From NCBI RefSeq assembly GCF_003525665.1, contig NZ_DQDX01000186.1, positions 325 to 20,520 on the forward strand: a stretch of 20,196 nucleotides of DNA. Reading direction: 5' to 3'. The notes beneath the pieces were generated by a model, which saw only the letters and a program-made list of their open reading frames with translations, did not search any database and was not told the DNA's origin. The DNA comes from Flavobacterium sp. (GTDB taxonomy: Bacteria; Bacteroidota; Bacteroidia; Flavobacteriales; Flavobacteriaceae). Made by a program: the position numbers and the translations under genes. Positions 1-6,094 of this stretch are shown here, in pieces. The first letter of the stretch is position 1; each line of letters begins with the position of its first letter.

Positions 1-1129
1 TATCTTCTGTTTCTCCAGAACGGTGAGACATTACTGATGTATAACCTGCATTGTGTGCCATATTTACAGCAGCAATTGTTTCTGTTAATGTACCGATTTG
101 GTTTACTTTTACTAAAATTGAGTTGGCAATTCCTTTTTCAATTCCTGTTGCTAAACGTTGAACGTTCGTTACAAATAAATCATCTCCAACTAATTGTGTT
201 TTATCACCAATTAATTCAGTTAAATATTTCCAACCTTCCCAATCGTCTTCATACATTCCGTCTTCGATAGAAATAATTGGATAATTTGCTGCAAGTGAAG
301 CTAAATATTCTGCTTGTTCTTTTGATGTTCTAATTTTTCCAGTTGCACCTTCAAATTTTGTGTAATCGTATTTTCCGTCTACATAAAATTCTGAAGCAGC
401 GCAATCTAGAGCAATCATAATTTCGTCTCCAAATTTATAACCTGCGTTTTCAACTGCTTTTTTGATTGTATCTAAAGCATCTTCTGTTCCGCCAGCAAGA
501 TTTGGTGCAAAACCACCTTCGTCACCAACAGCTGTAGAAAGATTTCTATCGTGTAATACTTTTTTAAGATTATGGAAAATTTCAGTTCCCATTTGCATTG
601 CGTGTGTAAAAGAAGTTGCTTTTACTGGCATAATCATGAATTCTTGAAACGCGATTGGCGCATCAGAATGTGAACCACCGTTGATGATGTTCATCATTGG
701 AACTGGCAATGTATTGGCAGAAACACCACCGATGTAACGGTATAAAGGCAATCCTAATTCATTGGCAGCAGCTTTTGCAACAGCAAGAGAAACACCTAAA
801 ATTGCGTTAGCACCAAGAACCGATTTATTGTGAGTTCCATCTAAATCAATCATTACTTGATCGATATGATTTTGTTCGAATACAGAAGTTCCAAGTAATT
901 CAGAAGCAATTGTTGTATTTACATTTTCTACCGCTTTTAAAACTCCTTTACCCATGAAGGCTTTTCCACCATCGCGAAGTTCTACTGCTTCATGTTCGCC
1001 TGTTGATGCTCCAGATGGAACAGCAGCGCGACCTAAAACACCGTTTTCTGTAACAACATCTACTTCTATTGTAGGATTTCCTCTTGAGTCAAGAATTTGT
1101 CTTGCGTGAACTTTGATAATAATACTCAT
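1..1129 (-). CDS. eno: Enolase (2-phosphoglycerate dehydratase), 3' end cut by window edge
   Basis: Cytosolic glycolytic enzyme that interconverts 2-phosphoglycerate and phosphoenolpyruvate with Mg2+. Reading from the ATG at 1129, the frame stays open for 376 codons to the window edge; enolases are about 430 residues, so roughly 50 C-terminal residues are missing here. The start gives MSIIIKVHARQILDSRGNPT, the typical enolase opening. The mobile-loop SGAST motif follows near residue 40, then GDEGGFAP, the metal-ligand segments ALDCAASEFY, SIEDGMYEDDW and VGDDLFVTN, the catalytic-lysine region LVKVNQIGTLTET, and MSHRSGETED at residues 367-376. All key residues visible in this part are intact. 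It lies 144 bases downstream of carA with a probable terminator and promoter between them, so it is probably a separate unit. The assignment is secure. Confidence 0.97.
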   Translation of the reverse strand, partial: MSIIIKVHARQILDSRGNPTIEVDVVTENGVLGRAAVPSGASTGEHEAVELRDGGKAFMGKGVLKAVENVNTTIASELLGTSVFEQNHIDQVMIDLDGTHNKSVLGANAILGVSLAVAKAAANELGLPLYRYIGGVSANTLPVPMMNIINGGSHSDAPIAFQEFMIMPVKATSFTHAMQMGTEIFHNLKKVLHDRNLSTAVGDEGGFAPNLAGGTEDALDTIKKAVENAGYKFGDEIMIALDCAASEFYVDGKYDYTKFEGATGKIRTSKEQAEYLASLAANYPIISIEDGMYEDDWEGWKYLTELIGDKTQLVGDDLFVTNVQRLATGIEKGIANSILVKVNQIGTLTETIAAVNMAHNAGYTSVMSHRSGETED

Positions 1130-1177
1130 TGTTTATGATTATTTGTTAATTTATGGTTGTTATTTTTGTTAATACTA

Positions 1178-1204
1178 CAAATTTACAGAAAGTTAAAATG
1201 CAAA
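1178..1204 (-). promoter_or_regulatory. Candidate eno promoter (TAnnTTTG type)
   Basis: On the minus strand, 1185-1178 reads TAAATTTG, which fits the Bacteroidota -7 consensus TAnnTTTG. A TTTG that could serve as the -33 element lies at 1204-1201. The spacer is only 15 bases, shorter than the usual 17-23, so the -33 assignment is weak. The -7 box lies about 50 bases upstream of the eno start and just downstream of the probable carA terminator, which makes it sensibly placed. Confidence 0.5.
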
Positions 1205-1214
1205 TTTGTTAATT

Positions 1215-1254
1215 AAAAAAAACTTATAAACGCAATCGTTTTAGTGATTTATAA
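1215..1254 (-). terminator. Probable intrinsic terminator after carA
   Basis: On the minus strand, TTATAA at 1254-1249 pairs with TTATAA at 1229-1224, and a small inner ATC/GAT pairing is possible. The stem is followed by G and eight T (1222-1215). It starts 20 bases after the carA stop. The stem is AT-rich and therefore weak by itself; the T run and the position are the main support. Confidence 0.5.
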
Positions 1255-1273
1255 TTTTTAAAAACAACTTAAA

Positions 1274-2392
1274 TTAGGCTAAGATGCTTTTATTATTTTT
1301 GATATTTGTTATGAATTCATCGAATAAATAACTTGAATCGTGTGGACCAGGACTTGCTTCTGGATGGTATTGTACAGAGAAACAATCTTTATTTTTCATT
1401 CGCATTCCAGCCACAGTATTATCATTAATGTGGAAATGTGTAATTTCTAAATCTTGATTTTTTTCTAATTCTTCTCTGTTTACAGCAAAACCATGATTTT
1501 GAGATGTAATTTCACCTTTACCAGTTAAAACATTCATTACAGGATGATTGATTCCTCTGTGACCATTGAACATTTTATAGGTAGAAATTCCGTTGGCTAA
1601 GCCTATGATTTGGTGACCTAGACAAATTCCGAAAACTGGTTTATCACCATTTAAAATTTCTTTAGCAACATTAATTACACCTTCCAAAGGTTCTGGATCA
1701 CCAGGACCATTTGATAAGAAATATCCATCTGGATTAAATGCTTTTAACTCTTCGAAAGAAGTGTTGTATGGAAATACTTTTATGTAGCAATCTCTTTTAG
1801 CAAGATTTCTAAGGATGTTTCTTTTGATACCAAGATCTAAGGCAGAGATTTTGAAAGCTGCATTTTCGTTTCCGAAGAAGTATGGTTCTTTGGTTGAAAC
1901 TTTAGAAGCTAGTTCTAATCCAACCATATTCGGAACATTTTCTAGTTGTTTTTTTAGTTCTTCGATTGAAGTTCCGTCTGTTGAGATTACGGCGTTTTGT
2001 GCTCCGTTGTCTCTGATGTATCCTACTAAAGCTCTTGTATCTACATCTGAGATGCAAACTAGATTTTGTTTTTCGAAATAATCGTATAGATTGCTTTCTG
2101 AATCTGGACGTGAGTGATTGAAGCTGAAATTTTTACAAACTAGTCCAGAAATCATTATTTTTTCTGATTCTACTTCGTTTTCATTTACGCCATAATTTCC
2201 TATGTGTGGATTTGTAGCTACCATTATTTGTCCGAAATAAGATGGATCGGTAAAAATTTCTTGGTAACCTGTCATTCCGGTATTAAAGCATACTTCACCA
2301 AAAGTTGTTCCTGAAATTCCGATTGATTTACCGTAGAATATGGTTCCGTCTGCAAGTAAAAGTAGGGCTTGTGGTCTTGTCGTGTACTTCAT
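1274..2392 (-). CDS. carA: Carbamoyl-phosphate synthase small subunit (glutaminase)
   Basis: The 372-residue product is the glutamine-hydrolysing subunit of carbamoyl-phosphate synthase. It passes ammonia to CarB, giving carbamoyl phosphate for pyrimidine and arginine synthesis. The N-terminal CPSase small-chain domain covers about residues 1-150 (LLADGTIFYGKSIG, FNTGMTGYQEIFTDPSY). A class I glutamine amidotransferase domain covers about 180-365. The nucleophile is Cys257 in FGICLGHQIIG, and the other triad residues are His343 and Glu345 in QYHPEASPGPHDS. The oxyanion-hole segment SNGPGDPEP is at about 227-235. Length is normal for the family. carB is not in the window. A good promoter lies directly upstream, after a terminator that closes the ribosomal cluster, so carA is probably expressed independently of it. 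The ATG at 2392 fits the usual N-terminus. Confidence 0.97.
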   Translation of the reverse strand: MKYTTRPQALLLLADGTIFYGKSIGISGTTFGEVCFNTGMTGYQEIFTDPSYFGQIMVATNPHIGNYGVNENEVESEKIMISGLVCKNFSFNHSRPDSESNLYDYFEKQNLVCISDVDTRALVGYIRDNGAQNAVISTDGTSIEELKKQLENVPNMVGLELASKVSTKEPYFFGNENAAFKISALDLGIKRNILRNLAKRDCYIKVFPYNTSFEELKAFNPDGYFLSNGPGDPEPLEGVINVAKEILNGDKPVFGICLGHQIIGLANGISTYKMFNGHRGINHPVMNVLTGKGEITSQNHGFAVNREELEKNQDLEITHFHINDNTVAGMRMKNKDCFSVQYHPEASPGPHDSSYLFDEFITNIKNNKSILA

Positions 2393-2426
2393 TTGTAATA
2401 GTTTAGTTGTGTTGTATTGTGTTTTG

Positions 2427-2457
2427 CAAAGTTATTTTATTAACTCAAATCTTGCAA
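2427..2457 (-). promoter_or_regulatory. carA promoter (TTG-N20-TAnnTTTG)
   Basis: On the minus strand, TTG at 2457-2455 is followed after 20 bases by TAACTTTG at 2434-2427. This matches the Flavobacterium/Bacteroides consensus of TTG near -33 and TAnnTTTG near -7, with spacing in the normal range. The leader to the carA ATG at 2392 would be about 30 bases. It lies between the structured repeat and carA. Confidence 0.7.
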
Positions 2458-2510
2458 TTATTTGCGTGTTGTTTTGTGAAAGTTTATAAACATTCCTGTA
2501 GTTACTTCTT

Positions 2511-2617
2511 TAGCCCTGATTGGAGCAAGTATCCTTTATTATTTTTCTTAAAAACAATAAAGATACTGCGGAAAGCAGGAACATGGATTGCTGATAAAGC
2601 CCGACCCATTCGCTCCT
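2511..2617 (+). ncRNA. Structured intergenic repeat, Flavo-1-like RNA, copy 1
   Basis: The element begins TAGCCCTGAT (2511-2520) and ends ATTCGCTCCT (2608-2617). CCTG at 2515-2518 can pair with CAGG at 2576-2579, enclosing a hairpin of AGTATC plus TTTATT (2528-2540, one bulged C) with AATAAA plus GATACT (2556-2567). GGAGC at 2522-2526 could also pair with GCTCC at 2612-2616. The last 45 bases match the element at 20152-20196 at 37 positions, counted by eye. The middle hairpin differs completely in sequence between the copies but pairs in both. From memory this resembles the Flavo-1 RNA motif of Flavobacteria; a covariance-model search would be needed to confirm the name. The strand is inferred from that resemblance, and no clear promoter was found upstream. 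Confidence 0.6.
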
Positions 2618-2652
2618 TAATCTTACAGAATATTTATTTACCAATGGAACAT

Positions 2653-2684
2653 AAAAAAAAGGATAAACTAAAAATAGCTTATCC
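2653..2684 (-). terminator. Intrinsic terminator of the ribosomal cluster, after rplQ
   Basis: On the minus strand, GGATAAGCTA (2684-2675), loop TTTT, and TAGTTTATCC (2670-2661) form a 10-bp stem with one G-T pair. Eight T (2660-2653) follow directly. It starts 24 bases after the rplQ stop and is a textbook intrinsic terminator. On the plus strand the stem has one A-C mismatch and a broken T tract (TTTATATTTA), so it might also stop transcription from the other side, less efficiently. Confidence 0.88.
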
Positions 2685-2708
2685 TTTATATTTATGAAAT
2701 TGAATTCA

Positions 2709-3206
2709 TTATTCTGCTTTATCAGTAGTTTCTTCTGAAGAAATTTCTGGAGCTTCTGTTTCTGCAACAGGAGTTTCAGTTTTTTTAGCTTTTCCACCAC
2801 GACGGCTTTTAGCTTTTTTCTCTTCTTTTTTACCACCATTGTAAAGTTCGTTGAAATCTACAAGTTCGATCATTGCCATATCTGCGTTATCACCTAAACG
2901 GTTTCCAACTTTGATGATACGAGTGTATCCACCTGGACGATCACCAACTTTAGCAGCTACTTCTCTAAAAAGTTCAGTAACTCCGTATTTGTTGCGAAGG
3001 TAAGCGAATACTATACGACGATTGTGAGTAGTATCTTCTTTTGATTTAGTGATTAAAGGCTCAACAAATTGTTTAAGCGCTTTTGCTTTAGCAACAGTTG
3101 TGTTAATACGTTTGTGCTCAATAAGTGAACAAGCCATATTAGCTAACATAGATTTTCTATGTCCAGTCTGTCTGCTTAAGTGATTTACTTTTTTTCCGTG
3201 TCTCAT
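2709..3206 (-). CDS. rplQ: 50S ribosomal protein L17 (bL17) with C-terminal tail
   Basis: Large-subunit protein bL17, located near the peptide exit side of the 50S subunit. The core covers about residues 1-123 and opens MRHGKKVNHLSRQTGHRKSM, the family signature, with NRLGDNADMAMIELVDF near its end. Residues 124-165 form a low-complexity tail, first lysine-rich (KKEEKKAKSRRGGKAKK) and then acidic (AETEAPEISSEETTDKAE). E. coli L17 is about 127 residues, so the tail is extra; such extensions are usual in Bacteroidota. It is the last gene of the cluster, 29 bases after rpoA, and is followed by a strong terminator. Confidence 0.97.
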   Translation of the reverse strand: MRHGKKVNHLSRQTGHRKSMLANMACSLIEHKRINTTVAKAKALKQFVEPLITKSKEDTTHNRRIVFAYLRNKYGVTELFREVAAKVGDRPGGYTRIIKVGNRLGDNADMAMIELVDFNELYNGGKKEEKKAKSRRGGKAKKTETPVAETEAPEISSEETTDKAE

Positions 3207-3235
3207 TTTAAATGCTATTTAATTTGAATAAAGAA

Positions 3236-4228
3236 CTAGTCTTTATCTAATTTATATTTTGACAAATCCATTCCGAAGGTTAAATTTTTCACAGCAACTA
3301 GTTCATCTAATTCTGTTAAAGATTTTTTACCGAAGTTACGGAACTTCATTAAGTCGTGTTTGTTAAAAGAGACAAGGTCTCCTAATGTATCAACTTCAGC
3401 TGCTTTTAAGCAATTTAATGCTCTTACAGATAAATCCATATCGACAAGCTTAGTTTTAAGCAATTGTCTCATATGCAATGATTCCTCATCGTATGAATCT
3501 GTTTGAGCGATTTCGTCTGCCTCAAGAGTGATTCTTTCATCTGAGAATAACATGAAGTGGTGAATTAATACTTTTGCAGCTTCAGTAAGAGCGTCTTTTG
3601 GATTGATTGAACCATCAGTTTTAATTTCGAAAACTAACTTTTCATAATCTGTTTTTTGCTCAACACGGAAATTTTCAATAGCATATTTCACGTTTTTCAC
3701 TGGTGTAAAGATAGAATCTGTAAAGATTGTACCGATAGCAGCATTTTGCTTTTTATTTTCTTCTGCAGGAACGTATCCTCTACCTTTTTCAATTGTTAAC
3801 TCCATGTTGAAATTAACTTTTGAATCTAGATTACAGATGATTAAATCTGGGTTTAAAACTTGAAAACCAGAGATAAATTTTTGAAAATCGCCAGCAGTGA
3901 TTTGCTCTTTACCAGTTATAGATATAGTTACTGATTCGTTATCGATATCTTCAATTTGACGTTTGAAACGTACTTGTTTAAGGTTAAGGATAATTTCTGT
4001 AACATCTTCAACAACTCCTGAAATAGTAGAAAACTCATGCTCAACACCTTCAATTCTTGTAGATGTGATAGCATAACCTTCTAGTGCAGAAAGTAAAACT
4101 CTTCTAAGTGCATTACCAACTGTCAATCCGTAACCAGGTTCTAAAGGTCTGAACTCAAACTTACCTTCAAAATCGGTTGAATCGATCATGATAACTTTAT
4201 CGGGCTTTTGAAAATTAAATATTGCCAT
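3236..4228 (-). CDS. rpoA: RNA polymerase alpha subunit
   Basis: The 330-residue alpha subunit dimerises to start assembly of RNA polymerase and contacts upstream DNA and activators through its C-terminal domain. The N-terminal assembly domain spans about 1-235, with the conserved GYGLTVGNALRRVLLSALEG at residues 32-51. A linker follows at about 236-258, and the C-terminal domain has DLSVRALNCLKAAEVDTLGD (265-284) and NFGKKSLTELDEL (298-310). Arg269 corresponds to the DNA-contacting Arg265 of E. coli. The gene lies between rpsD (21 bases) and rplQ (29 bases), the normal alpha-operon place, so polymerase and ribosome synthesis share a transcript. Confidence 0.98.
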   Translation of the reverse strand: MAIFNFQKPDKVIMIDSTDFEGKFEFRPLEPGYGLTVGNALRRVLLSALEGYAITSTRIEGVEHEFSTISGVVEDVTEIILNLKQVRFKRQIEDIDNESVTISITGKEQITAGDFQKFISGFQVLNPDLIICNLDSKVNFNMELTIEKGRGYVPAEENKKQNAAIGTIFTDSIFTPVKNVKYAIENFRVEQKTDYEKLVFEIKTDGSINPKDALTEAAKVLIHHFMLFSDERITLEADEIAQTDSYDEESLHMRQLLKTKLVDMDLSVRALNCLKAAEVDTLGDLVSFNKHDLMKFRNFGKKSLTELDELVAVKNLTFGMDLSKYKLDKD

Positions 4229-4249
4229 AATTTAGACTAGTGTCAATTA

Positions 4250-4855
4250 TTATTTGTTGTACAACTCTACGATTAATTGTTCTTTAATGTTTTCTGGAAT
4301 TTGAAGTCTAGCAGGAACAGTAACGAACGTACCAGATTTAGTATCATTATTCCAAGTAATCCATTCATAAACATGACTAGAGTTTGATAAAGAACGTTCA
4401 ATTGACTCTAAAGATTTTGATTTTTCACGAACTGCAACTACATCACCCGGTTTTAAGTGGTATGATGGGATGTTTACTAATTCACCATTTACAGTAATGT
4501 GACGGTGAGAAACGATTTGTCTTGCTGCTCTTCTTGTAGAAGCGATTCCCATTCTGAAAACAACGTTATCTAAACGTGCTTCACATAATTGTAAAAGGAT
4601 TTCACCAGTTACACCTTTAGAAGCTGCTGCTTTTTCGAATAAGTTTCTGAATTGTTTTTCTAAAATTCCGTAAGAATATTTAGCTTTTTGCTTTTCCATT
4701 AACTGGACAGCATATTCAGATTTTTTACCTCTTTTTTTAGCCATCCCGTGTTGTCCAGGAGGATAATTTCTTTTATCGAAAGCTTTATCAGCTCCGAAAA
4801 TTGCTTCGCCAAATTTACGAGCGATTTTTGTACTTGGACCAGTATATCTTGCCAT
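4250..4855 (-). CDS. rpsD: 30S ribosomal protein S4 (uS4), zinc-free form
   Basis: Primary 16S rRNA-binding protein that nucleates 30S assembly near the 5' domain. The N-terminal region (ARYTGPSTKIARKFGE) is followed by the conserved YPPGQHG (31-37). An S4 RNA-binding domain lies at about 92-155 (ARLDNVVFRMGIASTRRAAR, then ITVNGELVNIPSYHLKPGD). The 201-residue length is normal. The N-terminal zinc cysteines found in some bacterial S4 proteins are absent. In E. coli S4 represses the alpha operon; here a 120-base gap with possible hairpins lies directly upstream of this gene, where a control site could sit. That regulatory role is inference. Confidence 0.98.
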   Translation of the reverse strand: MARYTGPSTKIARKFGEAIFGADKAFDKRNYPPGQHGMAKKRGKKSEYAVQLMEKQKAKYSYGILEKQFRNLFEKAAASKGVTGEILLQLCEARLDNVVFRMGIASTRRAARQIVSHRHITVNGELVNIPSYHLKPGDVVAVREKSKSLESIERSLSNSSHVYEWITWNNDTKSGTFVTVPARLQIPENIKEQLIVELYNK

Positions 4856-4975
4856 TTTAAAATTGTTTTGAGATAGAGATTATGAATTCAGGTCAATAAA
4901 TCCTTCGATAATCTTTGTTCTTTCTCTTGTTATACTTAATTATAGTTGTATTATTTACTGAAAAGACAGTAAAAA
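4856..4975 (-). promoter_or_regulatory. 120-base gap before rpsD with two possible hairpins
   Basis: Two inverted repeats are visible on the transcribed (minus) strand. The first is a perfect 7-bp stem with a 6-base loop (TTTACTG 4973-4967, CAGTAAA 4960-4954) that starts two bases after the rpsK stop codon. The second is AGATTAT at 4914-4908 with ATAATCT at 4883-4877 around a 24-base loop. No T run follows the first stem, so it is not a normal terminator, and no TAnnTTTG box was found. The gap may be a leader for control by S4. Confidence 0.4.
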
Positions 4976-5359
4976 TTATACTCTACGTCTTTTTGGAGGA
5001 CGACATCCGTTGTGAGGCATTGGAGTAACGTCAATGATTTCTGTTACTTCAATTCCGCTGTTATGTAAAGATCTGATCGCAGATTCTCTTCCATTACCTG
5101 GACCTTTAACATAAACTTTAACTTTCTTCAATCCAGCTTCTAATGCTACTTTACCACAATCTTCTGCAGCCATTTGCGCTGCATAAGGAGTGTTCTTTTT
5201 TGAACCTCTGAAACCCATTTTACCGGCAGAAGACCAAGAAATTACTTCACCTTTCTTGTTTGTTAACGAGATGATGATGTTGTTAAAGGTAGCACTAATA
5301 TGAGCTTCGCCTGAAGATTCAATAATAACCTTACGTTTTTTTGTACTTGCTTTAGCCAT
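4976..5359 (-). CDS. rpsK: 30S ribosomal protein S11 (uS11)
   Basis: Small-subunit platform protein that contacts 16S rRNA near the mRNA exit region and the E site. The 127-residue product is full length for the family. It has the conserved GEAHISATFNNIIISLTN segment, SAGKMGFRGSKKNTPYAAQ, the GPGNGRESAIRSL motif, and the C-terminal VTPMPHNGCRPPKRRRV. It lies 8 bases after rpsM, in the usual rpsM-rpsK-rpsD order, and is followed by the long gap before rpsD. Confidence 0.98.
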   Translation of the reverse strand: MAKASTKKRKVIIESSGEAHISATFNNIIISLTNKKGEVISWSSAGKMGFRGSKKNTPYAAQMAAEDCGKVALEAGLKKVKVYVKGPGNGRESAIRSLHNSGIEVTEIIDVTPMPHNGCRPPKRRRV

Positions 5360-5367
5360 ATTACTTA

Positions 5368-5742
5368 CTATTTAGTTGCTTTTTTCTTGTTAGCAACAGT
5401 TTTTCTCTTACCTTTTCTTGTTCTAGAATTGTTTTTAGTTCTTTGTCCTCTTAATGGAAGACCCGATCTATGACGAATTCCTCTGTAACAACCGATATCC
5501 ATTAAACGTTTGATGTTTAATGAAGTTTCAGAACGTAGTTCTCCTTCAATTTTGTAAAAAGAAATTGCCTCACGGATTGCTCCGATTTGGTCATCATTCC
5601 AATCTTGAACTTTAATATCTTGGCTTACTTGAGCTTTTTCTAAAACCTCAATAGCTCTACTTTTTCCTACTCCGAAGATATAGGTAAGTGCTATAACACC
5701 TCTTTTGTTTTTAGGTATATCTACCCCTGCTATTCTTGCCAT
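5368..5742 (-). CDS. rpsM: 30S ribosomal protein S13 (uS13)
   Basis: Head protein of the 30S subunit; it contacts the P-site tRNA and bridges to the 50S subunit. The 124-residue sequence begins MARIAGVDIPKNKRGVIALT. It carries the helix-two-turn-helix segment (IFGVGKSRAIEVL), and a basic C-terminus with RGIRHRSGLPLRGQRTKNN followed by a lysine/arginine tail. The start lies 2 bases after the rpmJ stop. An AAGGA lies just upstream, but it belongs to the conserved last codons of rpmJ, so it is not clear evidence for a Shine-Dalgarno site. Confidence 0.98.
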   Translation of the reverse strand: MARIAGVDIPKNKRGVIALTYIFGVGKSRAIEVLEKAQVSQDIKVQDWNDDQIGAIREAISFYKIEGELRSETSLNIKRLMDIGCYRGIRHRSGLPLRGQRTKNNSRTRKGKRKTVANKKKATK

Positions 5743-5744
5743 AA

Positions 5745-5861
5745 TTATCCTTGTCTTTGTTTAAATCTAGGATTCTTTTTGTTAATAACGTATAATCTTC
5801 CTTTTCTACGCACAATCTTACATTCTGCGCTTCTTTTCTTTACTGATGTTCTTACTTTCAT
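5745..5861 (-). CDS. rpmJ: 50S ribosomal protein L36 (bL36), zinc-free type
   Basis: A 38-codon gene starting at the ATG at 5861. The product begins MKVRTSVKKRSAECKIVRRK and ends KNPRFKQRQG, which is clearly bL36, a very small 50S protein near the base of the L7/L12 stalk. Zinc-binding L36 has Cys11, Cys14, Cys27 and a His near 33. Here residue 11 is Ser, 14 is Cys, 27 is Asn and 33 is Phe, so zinc cannot be bound in the usual way. The gene sits between infA (12 bases) and rpsM (2 bases), its normal place. Confidence 0.96.
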   Translation of the reverse strand: MKVRTSVKKRSAECKIVRRKGRLYVINKKNPRFKQRQG

Positions 5862-5873
5862 TTTTAAATAACT

Positions 5874-6089
5874 TTAGTATCTGTAAGTGATTCTTGCTTT
5901 AGACAAATCATAAGGACTCATTTCTAGTTTTACTTTGTCACCAGGTAACAATTTAATGTAATGCATACGCATTTTTCCAGAGATGTGTGCGATAACGATA
6001 TGTCCGTTTTCTAATTCTACACGGAACATAGCATTTGATAATGCTTCAATTATTGATCCGTCTTGTTCTATTGCTGATTGTTTTGCCAT
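5874..6089 (-). CDS. infA: Translation initiation factor IF-1
   Basis: The 71-residue product is an S1-type OB-fold protein that binds the 30S A site during initiation together with IF-2 and IF-3. The sequence MAKQSAIEQDGSIIEALSNA is followed by MFRVELENGHIVIAHISGKM and the conserved RMHYIKLLPGDKVKLEMSPY, ending DLSKARITYRY. Length and motifs are normal. It starts 5 bases after secY and precedes rpmJ. Neither map nor adk, which often sit next to secY in other bacteria, is present. Confidence 0.98.
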   Translation of the reverse strand: MAKQSAIEQDGSIIEALSNAMFRVELENGHIVIAHISGKMRMHYIKLLPGDKVKLEMSPYDLSKARITYRY

Positions 6090-6094
6090 AAAAA

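Noticed and set aside
37..270. Plus-strand frame of 77 codons at the window start
   Set aside because: Antisense to eno, which is open and fully conserved through this region.
2511..2617. The two repeats as ends of an insertion sequence or composite transposon
   Set aside because: They are direct, structured, diverged in the middle, and enclose a conserved ribosomal cluster with no transposase or target-site duplication.
2407..2697. Open frame of 96 codons on the plus strand in the carA-rplQ gap
   Set aside because: It runs through the structured repeat and the terminator, has no recognisable motif, and its composition follows the repeat rather than a protein.
2510..2839. Minus-strand frame of 109 codons overlapping the rplQ end
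   Set aside because: It is a lysine/leucine-rich out-of-frame reading of the L17 tail, continuing through the terminator and repeat.
5743..5756. AAGGA before the rpsM start as a Shine-Dalgarno site
   Set aside because: These bases encode the conserved last residues and stop of L36 (Gln-Gly-stop), and most other starts in the window lack such a motif, as expected for Bacteroidota.
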